DNA from: Gemmatimonadota bacterium
GTDB lineage: Bacteria > Gemmatimonadota > Gemmatimonadetes > Gemmatimonadales > GWC2-71-9
Direction: 5' to 3'
DNA: 5,300 bases
Assembly (NCBI GenBank): GCA_027294815.1
Contig: JAPULP010000037.1
Span: 1 to 5,300 of the forward strand
Shown: in pieces, positions 1-4,368 of the stretch
Layout of the letters: every line of letters begins with the position of its first letter
How positions within the stretch are numbered: the first letter of the stretch is position 1
Position numbers and translations under genes: made by a program
The notes under the pieces: generated by a model
What the model was told of the DNA's origin: nothing
Seen by the model: only the letters and a program-made list of their open reading frames with translations
Database searches by the model: none

Positions 1-129
1 CTTGCCCCAATACGTCCAGTCGCGGAATTCGCGTTTCTTGACCCGAGCGATGGCCTCGCGGTGATCCACCAGTCGGGGACACCGGGTGCAGCGCGTTACG
101 GAGGCGTGGATTTGGTCGAGGCCTTTCAT
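1..129 (-). CDS. Uracil-DNA glycosylase, family 5 (UdgB-like), N-terminal fragment
   Basis: This is an incomplete gene: only the first 43 codons lie in the window and the rest runs off the left edge. The family removes uracil (and often other deaminated bases) from DNA to start base excision repair. Seen: the ATG at 129 opens a frame with no stop to position 1. The peptide carries Cys14-x2-Cys17-Pro-Arg-Leu, then an Arg/Lys-rich helix, then a segment reading FRDWTYWGK at residues 35-43. Known: in UDG families 4 and 5 the early CxxC pair supplies iron-sulfur cluster ligands. CPRL followed by xxREexAxxKxxxFRDxxYWG is typical of family 5 rather than family 4. The glycosylase motifs lie outside the window, so activity cannot be judged. 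No Shine-Dalgarno is visible before the ATG; a TATTGT hexamer on the minus strand (140-135) sits five bases upstream and might be a -10 box for a leaderless mRNA. It follows gyrB on the same strand after a 150-bp gap. Confidence 0.82.
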   Translation of the reverse strand, partial: MKGLDQIHASVTRCTRCPRLVDHREAIARVKKREFRDWTYWGK

Positions 130-134
130 ACAAG

Positions 135-140
135 ACAATA
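135..140 (-). promoter_or_regulatory. Possible -10 box for a leaderless udg transcript
   Basis: The minus strand reads TATTGT here, matching four of six bases of TATAAT, and ends five bases before the udg ATG at 129. A start of transcription at the usual distance would fall at or next to the ATG, which would explain the missing ribosome binding site. No good -35 box is seen at the right spacing, so this is weak. Confidence 0.2.
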
Positions 141-180
141 GCGGGAGTGGGTGCAGAGATTCAGGGGCACAGAGGCAGGG

Positions 181-265
181 AATTCAGATTCTCTAGATTG
201 CAGAATGCAGAATGCAGATTGCAGTTCAATCTAAAATCTCGAATCTGCAATCTGCAATCTGAAAT
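181..265. repeat. Imperfect inverted repeat made of 7-bp units
   Basis: This AT-rich stretch is built of heptamers in two orientations. On the plus strand 197-224 is four direct units: ATTGCAG, AATGCAG, AATGCAG, ATTGCAG. From 231 to 265 there are five units of the form CTNNAAT: CTAAAAT, CTCGAAT, CTGCAAT, CTGCAAT, CTGAAAT. CTGCAAT is the exact reverse complement of ATTGCAG, so the halves can pair. Positions 211-224 match the complement of 245-258 with one mismatch, and 181-190 match the complement of 256-265 at nine of ten bases. The result is a long slipped hairpin in RNA or single-stranded DNA. It lies between gyrB and udg and has no coding appearance. It may be a dispersed intergenic repeat, but that cannot be tested from one copy. 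Confidence 0.75.
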
Positions 266-278
266 CGCCCAAAGGGCG
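266..278 (-). terminator. Small GC hairpin just behind gyrB, possible weak terminator
   Basis: The sequence CGCCC-AAA-GGGCG is a perfect 5-bp stem with a 3-base loop, beginning one base after the gyrB TAG stop when read on the minus strand. It is followed by ATTTCAG, not a T-run, so it is at best a weak intrinsic terminator. It could protect the mRNA end or act together with the adjoining heptamer hairpin. Confidence 0.3.
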
Positions 279-279
279 T

Positions 280-2232
280 CTATATATCCAGATTCCTCAC
301 GTACCTCGCGTTTTCCTCGATAAACGCCCGGCGCGGCTCGACCTCGTCACCCATCAATTTTTCGAACAGCTGCGAGGCGTTGAAAGCCTCTTCGATCTCG
401 ACGCGTAGAATCGTTCGCGCCGCAGGATCCATGGTGGTCTTCCACAACTGGTCGGGATTCATCTCGCCCAATCCTTTGTATCGCTGGATCATGACCTTCC
501 CCTTGCCGCCGCCGTTGGCCAGCCGCTTTATGTAGGAATCCCGTTCCTCATCGTTGTAGGCGTAATGTTCGTCCTTCCCCTTGGCAACACGGTACAGGGG
601 CGGCTGCGCGATGTATATGTAGCCCGCTTCGATGAGCGGCCGCATCTGCGTGTAGAAAAACGTGAGCAGCAGCGTCCGGATATGCGCGCCGTCAACGTCG
701 GCGTCGGTCATGATAATGATCTTGTGGTAACGGGCGTCGTCCAACTTGAAGTCGTCACCACCTAACCCGGTACCGATTGCCGTGATCATCGCGCGAATCT
801 CGGCGTTGGACAGGATCTTGTCGATCCTCGATTTTTGCACGTTGAGGATCTTGCCCCGCAGTGGAAGAATCGCCTGATAGCCGCGGTCGCGGCCCTGCTT
901 TGCGGAACCGCCGGCGCTGTCACCCTCGACGAGATATAGCTCGCTGATCGACGGATCGGACACGGAGCAGTCCGCGAGCTTGCCGGGTAGGACACCGCTT
1001 TCGAGCGCGCTCTTCTTCCGCACCAACTCGCGAGCCTTCTTAGCGGCCTCGCGCGCACGCGCGGCACTTGCGGCCTTTTCGATGACCGCCCTGGCGACGC
1101 TCGGATTCTCGTGCATGAAATTGCCGAGGTGTTCGTAGACGACCGTCTTGACGATGCTCTCGACCTCGCTGTTGCCGAGCTTTGTTTTCGTCTGTCCTTC
1201 GAATTGCGGTTCCCGCACCTTGACGTGAATCACCGCCGTCAATCCCTCGCGAACATCGTCGCCCGTGAGAGAGAAGTTCTCTTTCTTGAGTGAGCCCCTC
1301 ACCTTGACGACTTCGTTGATCGCTCGAGTCAGTGCGGAACGGAAACCGGTGAGGTGAGTTCCCCCTTCGTGCGTGTTGATGTTGTTGACGAAGGAAAACG
1401 TATTTTCGGAATACCCATCGCTGTATTGTAGCGCGATGTCGATCTCCACGTCGTCCTTGACCGACACGATGCTGATGGGGTTCGGGTGCAAGGGTTTGCG
1501 GTTGCCACCGAGAAACGTGACGAACTCCGGCAAGCCCTTCTTGAACAGGAAGGTCTCTTCGCGCGGTTTGTTGCCACGAAGGTCTGCGATACTCAGGGTG
1601 ACGCCCGCGTTGAGGTAGGCGAGCTCCCGGAGCCGATTCGCCAGCGTCTCGAAGTCGTACCGGGTTTCCGTAAATATGTCCCGATCGGGTTTGAACGTGA
1701 TTTTGGTGCCGGACGTTGTTGTCTTACCGATAACTTCGATGGGCTGCGTCGTGGTGCCTCGCGCGAAGGCCATGTGGTGTTCTTTTCCTGCACGGCTCAC
1801 CCAGACGTCGAGTTTTTCCGACAGCGCGTTGACCACAGAAACGCCGACGCCATGAAGTCCGCCCGACACTTTGTAGGTGCTCTTGTCGAACTTGCCGCCT
1901 GCGTGCAGCATGGTCATCGCGATCTCGAGGCCGGGTTTCTTTTCGGTCTTGTGGATATCGACCGGGATACCCCGTCCGTCGTCCACAACGGTAACGGAGT
2001 CGTCCGCGTTGATGGTCAATTCGATCTTCGTACAGAAACCGGCCAACGCTTCGTCGATGGAGTTGTCCACTACCTCGTACACCAGGTGGTGCAACCCTCG
2101 GGCCGAAGTTGAACCGATGTACATGCTCGGCCGCTTCCGAACCGCGTCGAGACCTTTGAGTACTTGAATGGAATCCGAGCTGTATTGCTGTTCGCCGCTC
2201 GATTCCTCTGTCGCGCTAGGTTGCTTCGCCAT
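280..2232 (-). CDS. gyrB: DNA gyrase subunit B
   Basis: This is the ATPase and TOPRIM subunit of the A2B2 type II topoisomerase that introduces negative supercoils using ATP. At 650 residues it is the short form common to most bacteria, without the extra C-terminal-half insert of the roughly 800-residue enterobacterial type. Seen in order: the GHKL ATPase with EVVDNSIDEA (catalytic Glu53, Mg-binding Asn57); DDGRGIP from Asp84; the ATP lid with GGKF and GGLHGVGVSVVNALS at 124-138; the transducer domain with QTKTKL at 347-352 (Gln and Lys sensing ATP); the TOPRIM domain with LVEGDSAGGSAKQGRDR (Glu436), PLRGKILNV, and MTDADVDGAHIRT with Asp510 and Asp512; then the C-terminal QRYKGLGEMNPDQLW (583-597). 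All key residues are intact. The start is ATG with a strong AGAGGAG ribosome site. It is the last gene of the recF-dciA-gyrB operon; gyrA does not follow, so subunit A must be encoded elsewhere. ParE is the alternative, but context and motif wording favour GyrB. Confidence 0.98.
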   Translation of the reverse strand: MAKQPSATEESSGEQQYSSDSIQVLKGLDAVRKRPSMYIGSTSARGLHHLVYEVVDNSIDEALAGFCTKIELTINADDSVTVVDDGRGIPVDIHKTEKKPGLEIAMTMLHAGGKFDKSTYKVSGGLHGVGVSVVNALSEKLDVWVSRAGKEHHMAFARGTTTQPIEVIGKTTTSGTKITFKPDRDIFTETRYDFETLANRLRELAYLNAGVTLSIADLRGNKPREETFLFKKGLPEFVTFLGGNRKPLHPNPISIVSVKDDVEIDIALQYSDGYSENTFSFVNNINTHEGGTHLTGFRSALTRAINEVVKVRGSLKKENFSLTGDDVREGLTAVIHVKVREPQFEGQTKTKLGNSEVESIVKTVVYEHLGNFMHENPSVARAVIEKAASAARAREAAKKARELVRKKSALESGVLPGKLADCSVSDPSISELYLVEGDSAGGSAKQGRDRGYQAILPLRGKILNVQKSRIDKILSNAEIRAMITAIGTGLGGDDFKLDDARYHKIIIMTDADVDGAHIRTLLLTFFYTQMRPLIEAGYIYIAQPPLYRVAKGKDEHYAYNDEERDSYIKRLANGGGKGKVMIQRYKGLGEMNPDQLWKTTMDPAARTILRVEIEEAFNASQLFEKLMGDEVEPRRAFIEENARYVRNLDI

Positions 2233-2235
2233 TAA

Positions 2236-2242
2236 CTCCTCT
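2236..2242 (-). promoter_or_regulatory. Ribosome binding site of gyrB
   Basis: The minus strand reads AGAGGAG followed by TTA and the gyrB ATG. It is a strong Shine-Dalgarno inside the 30-bp dciA-gyrB gap and fixes the gyrB start at 2232. Confidence 0.8.
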
Positions 2243-2262
2243 TTCAGCTATTGGCTGATCCA

Positions 2263-2583
2263 TTATTTATGTGGCTGCTGACGGCCAACAGCGCCCAGCA
2301 TCCAGTGGATTCGCTTGATTCGTCTTCCCTTGACTGCCAAGCCCTTGATAATTGTTGGTGACATGAGTTGCAGTTCCTGCAACCACGCGGATGACTCCAC
2401 TCGCACCCGGAGCGTACCGGCTTTGTCCACGGAATCCGGTTCGGACACGCTCGCTACCTGGTCACCCACGAGTTCCGCCCAATCGTTGATGATACTCGCC
2501 TGACTGATGCGGCGCACCAGCCCGTGGCGTCCGAAATAGTCGGTCAACGATTCGCCGATCGTGCGCGTGCCTTTACTGCTCAA
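2263..2583 (-). CDS. dciA: DciA-like replicative helicase operator (DUF721 family)
   Basis: A 106-residue DUF721 protein. Known: DciA proteins act with the DnaB helicase at replication start in bacteria that lack the DnaC/DnaI loaders, and a gene of this family sits between recF and gyrB in Actinobacteria. Seen: an N-terminal segment with IINDWAELVGDQVA (Trp35, Gly40), matching the W-xxx-VG core; a middle GTLRVRVESSAWLQELQLM (57-75), matching the L-x-V-x-V-xSSxW-xxEL core; and a basic RRIKRIHW near the end (87-94). Length suits the short members. The start is a TTG that overlaps the recF stop by 11 bp (2573-2583). It is supported by a GGAGG five bases upstream inside recF and by the absence of a better in-frame start. 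Overlap and the short gap to gyrB indicate translational coupling in one mRNA. The family call is secure; the helicase role is inferred from the family. Confidence 0.9.
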   Translation of the reverse strand: MSSKGTRTIGESLTDYFGRHGLVRRISQASIINDWAELVGDQVASVSEPDSVDKAGTLRVRVESSAWLQELQLMSPTIIKGLAVKGRRIKRIHWMLGAVGRQQPHK

Positions 2584-3643
2584 GCCGGCCTCCGGACATC
2601 ACCCACCGCGGGCGCTCAAACAACTCTGGGGGCACCTCGGAGTCACGGGGCGCGGCCACGATCGCCTGACCCGACAGGGTGTCTCGTATCAATCCGAGGA
2701 GATTTGCCTGTCGGGTATCGTCCAGCTCCACGAAAACGTCGTCGTACAATCCTATTGGGACTTCGCCCGTGGCTTCTGCCAGGGTTTTTGCCTCGATCAA
2801 TCTGAGAGCGATTGCCGCCGTACGCTGTTGGCCTGCCGACCCGTAGGTCCGGAGACTGTGGGCGCCGAGTGACAATCGGAGATCGTCTCGATGGGGGCCC
2901 ACCGTCGTTGTGCCCCGGCGCAGGTCGCGGTCGATCGTCTTAGCTAGCAGCTGTTGCAAATCCGAACCCTCGTCTTCCGCACCCGCGGCATGCCGGCGAT
3001 AGCGCATTCCTGCCTCTTGGGGTTCGCCCAGGGCGGAACAGATGGACTTGAAACGGTCTGACCAACGCTCCACCCAAGCTATGCGCATCGACCACACGGT
3101 TTCCGCGGCCGCCGCCAACGGGGAGTCGAACGCCCGAGCCGCGTCACCGTTCCCCATGCGAAGCGCGGCATTTCGCTGTTTGAGCGCCTGGCGCATCGCG
3201 GCGAGTTCCTCCAAGTACTTCGGCTCGCTGAGCGACAATAGCACATTCAGATACCGCCTCCGGCCGGCGGGACTGCCGGCCACAATCGCGCGATCTTCTG
3301 GCGAGAACGACACGGCCGCGATCCGGCCCACGGCGGCACCGAGTCGCCGAGCGGGTTCCCGATCGATGGTGACCTTCTTACGCTGCCCCGCGACCTCGTA
3401 TCCCGCGGTGACTCGCACGTGCGCAGATCCGCCAACGAAAAACCCCTCTGTCCCGAACCTCACCAACTCGCGATCCTTGGCGCCCCGAAAAGAGCGAAAG
3501 AGCACCAAGTAGTAGATCGCTTCGAGAAGGTTGGTCTTACCCTGTCCGTTCGCTCCGATAATGACCACGCCGTTCTCGGGTAGCTCGATATCGAGCGACG
3601 CGATGTTCCGAAAGTTCCGGACGGTGAGATCGGTCAGCCGCAC
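2573..3643 (-). CDS. recF: DNA replication and repair protein RecF
   Basis: RecF is an SMC-like ABC ATPase that binds gapped DNA with RecR and RecO and helps load RecA during single-strand gap repair. At 356 residues it has the family's normal length. Seen: an opening LTVRNFRNI typical of RecF; Walker A GANGQGKT (30-37); FRSFRG after the first helix; GRRRYLNVLLSLSEPKYLEEL (128-147) and LKQRNAALR in the lid region; GPHRDDL (249-255); the ABC signature region YGSAGQQRTAAIALRLIEA (267-285); and Walker B with D-loop, LYDDVFVELD (299-308). No key motif is missing. The start codon is GTG; the frame extends upstream to a stop at 3707-3709 but contains no other ATG, GTG or TTG, so this start is forced. 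No clear Shine-Dalgarno precedes it. It heads the operon with dciA and gyrB. The usual upstream partner dnaN is absent; ogt stands there instead, beyond a terminator. Confidence 0.97.
   Translation of the reverse strand: MRLTDLTVRNFRNIASLDIELPENGVVIIGANGQGKTNLLEAIYYLVLFRSFRGAKDRELVRFGTEGFFVGGSAHVRVTAGYEVAGQRKKVTIDREPARRLGAAVGRIAAVSFSPEDRAIVAGSPAGRRRYLNVLLSLSEPKYLEELAAMRQALKQRNAALRMGNGDAARAFDSPLAAAAETVWSMRIAWVERWSDRFKSICSALGEPQEAGMRYRRHAAGAEDEGSDLQQLLAKTIDRDLRRGTTTVGPHRDDLRLSLGAHSLRTYGSAGQQRTAAIALRLIEAKTLAEATGEVPIGLYDDVFVELDDTRQANLLGLIRDTLSGQAIVAAPRDSEVPPELFERPRWVMSGGRLEQ
2589..2593 (-). promoter_or_regulatory. Ribosome binding site of dciA, embedded in recF
   Basis: The minus strand reads GGAGG, then CCGGC, then the TTG at 2583. 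This five-base spacing is what identifies TTG as the dciA start. The site lies in the last codons of recF, so ribosomes finishing recF can restart at once. Confidence 0.7.
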
Positions 3644-3717
3644 ACGCGACCCGTTCTCGAATGGGGCGGGATCACCGCGAGGTGCCCGACCCCCATGCGA
3701 CGATCCTCACGCGCCCC

Positions 3718-3754
3718 AAAAAAAAGCTACGGTACCCCCAAGGGTTGCCGTAGC
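3718..3754 (-). terminator. Intrinsic (Rho-independent) terminator, minus strand
   Basis: Read on the minus strand, GCTACGG pairs perfectly with CCGTAGC (outer stem 3726-3732 with 3748-3754). The stem continues inward through GGG/CCC with one bulge and a four-base loop, and is followed at once by eight T residues (3725-3718). This is a textbook terminator. It lies 56 bp beyond the ogt stop and 75 bp before the recF start, so it ends ogt transcripts and insulates recF, or acts as an attenuator for a short upstream transcript. The plus strand has no T-run, so it works in one direction. Confidence 0.85.
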
Positions 3755-3780
3755 GATGCAGCGCGTACGCGGTTGCACAT
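3727..3780 (-). other. Candidate 17-codon leaderless leader ORF ending inside the terminator
   Basis: An ATG at 3780 opens a frame encoding MCNRVRAASLRQPLGVP, and its TAG stop falls in the 3' arm of the terminator stem. The ATG sits where transcription would begin from the promoter-like sequence at 3786-3814, so a leaderless mRNA is conceivable. There is no ribosome binding site and an 18-codon open frame is not improbable by chance in GC-rich DNA. It is recorded as a candidate attenuation leader, not as an established gene. Confidence 0.22.
3757..3777. other. Dyad around CGCGTACGCG, operator-like
   Basis: A perfect 10-bp palindrome, CGCGTACGCG (3762-3771), is flanked by TGCA on both sides (3757-3760 and 3774-3777), giving a 21-bp interrupted dyad. 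It lies between the promoter-like sequence and the terminator hairpin. It might be a protein-binding site or a second RNA hairpin. Short palindromes are frequent in GC-rich DNA, so significance is uncertain. Confidence 0.35.
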
Positions 3781-3785
3781 GGTGT

Positions 3786-3814
3786 AAAATACGGAGTTCT
3801 GGCTCCCAAATCAA
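3786..3814 (-). promoter_or_regulatory. Sigma-70-like promoter candidate reading toward recF
   Basis: On the minus strand TTGATT (3814-3809) and TATTTT (3791-3786) are separated by exactly 17 bases, each matching four of six consensus positions. The -35 box overlaps the ogt stop codon. The predicted start of transcription is at about 3779-3780. The nearest downstream features are the mini-ORF and the terminator, so transcripts would be about 60 bases unless readthrough reaches recF. I see no better promoter between the terminator and recF. Confidence 0.4.
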
Positions 3815-4302
3815 CGCGCAAAGGAAAGCTGTAGGGGTGTGTGAGAAGCTTCCAACTCGAGCATGCGCCGTTTCAATTCGACCCCCCCGCCGAAGCCGCC
3901 GAGCCGGCCGCCCGAAGCCACCACGCGGTGGCACGGAATCACGATGGGGATGGGATTGTGGTGGTTGGCGGCGCCAACCGCCCGGGACGCGCCTCTGTTT
4001 CCGATACGCCGGGCTAGTTCACCGTACGTGCGAGTCTCACCGTAGGGAATCCGTTGTAATTCTTGCCACACGAGGAGTTGAAAAGCGGTCCCCTTCGGTG
4101 ATACCGGAAAACCGAATTCTTTGCGTGTTCCGGCAAAATACCCCTCTAACTCACCGGCCACTTGGCGCTCGAACCGTGTCTTTGGAGCGCCCGGCGCCGT
4201 TCCGCCGAAACGGATCTCCGTCACCGTTTCCCGCTCGACCGTGACGGCCAGTGTCGTCAGCGGGGTGTCGACCTGAAATCGGGCGGGCGAAGGTTCTTTC
4301 AT
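3811..4302 (-). CDS. ogt: Methylated-DNA--protein-cysteine methyltransferase (O6-alkylguanine-DNA alkyltransferase)
   Basis: This suicide repair enzyme moves the alkyl group from O6-alkylguanine (and O4-alkylthymine) in DNA to its own cysteine. From the ATG at 4302 it has 163 residues, the normal length for Ogt. Seen: an N-terminal ribonuclease-H-like domain with a beta-strand region LTTLAVTVERETVTEIRFG; FQLLVWQELQRIPYGETRTYGELA (74-97, Tyr93); the recognition helix SRAVGAANHHNPIPI with arginine finger Arg107 and Asn116; the active site IPCHRV with Cys124; and GGFGGGVELKRRMLELE ending in Glu151, the expected partner of the hinge. All catalytic residues are present. It lacks the Ada DNA-binding sensor domain, so it is not the adaptive-response regulator. 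The frame stays open upstream to 4494, but that extension has no family similarity and overlaps mtnA, so 4302 is chosen; a weak GGAAA precedes it. It is divergent from mtnA by 66 bp. Confidence 0.96.
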   Translation of the reverse strand: MKEPSPARFQVDTPLTTLAVTVERETVTEIRFGGTAPGAPKTRFERQVAGELEGYFAGTRKEFGFPVSPKGTAFQLLVWQELQRIPYGETRTYGELARRIGNRGASRAVGAANHHNPIPIVIPCHRVVASGGRLGGFGGGVELKRRMLELEASHTPLQLSFAR

Positions 4303-4368
4303 TGGTTTCCACGATGACGTATGCCTCAAGCTAACCACAGTCCGAAAACGGCGATAGCTTCTACGACC

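Noticed and set aside
181..265. Heptamer array considered as a CRISPR or tRNA-like element
   Set aside because: The units are only 7 bp with no spacers, and there is no cloverleaf or CCA-type structure; it is an inverted short-unit repeat.
854..858. GyrB has Arg459 where Escherichia coli has Lys447
   Set aside because: PLRGKILNV is the usual wording in most non-enterobacterial GyrB proteins, so it should not be read as a quinolone-resistance change.
1486..2112. A 208-codon open frame on the plus strand inside gyrB
   Set aside because: It is antisense to the conserved ATPase and transducer domains of gyrB, has no recognisable domain, and is explained by GC-rich codon structure.
2063..2431. 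DnaA-box-like sequences TTGTCCACT (2063-2071) and TTGTCCACG (2423-2431), considered as part of an origin
   Set aside because: They are two isolated 7-of-9 matches inside gyrB and dciA coding sequence, far apart and without an AT-rich unwinding region, so no origin is supported.
2719..2749. RecF D-loop reads VELD instead of the SELD seen in Escherichia coli
   Set aside because: This position varies in the family (other RecF proteins carry different small residues), while Walker A, signature and Walker B are intact, so nothing suggests loss of function.
3785..3791. Plus-strand TAAAATA as a -10 box
   Set aside because: There is no suitable -35 box 17 bp upstream, and it would only drive antisense transcription into ogt; the same bases make better sense as the minus-strand TATTTT.
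3531..4244. A 237-codon plus-strand open frame spanning the start of recF, the intergenic gap and most of ogt
   Set aside because: It runs antisense through two clear genes and a terminator hairpin, is Arg/Pro-rich and low in family character, and is a composition artefact.
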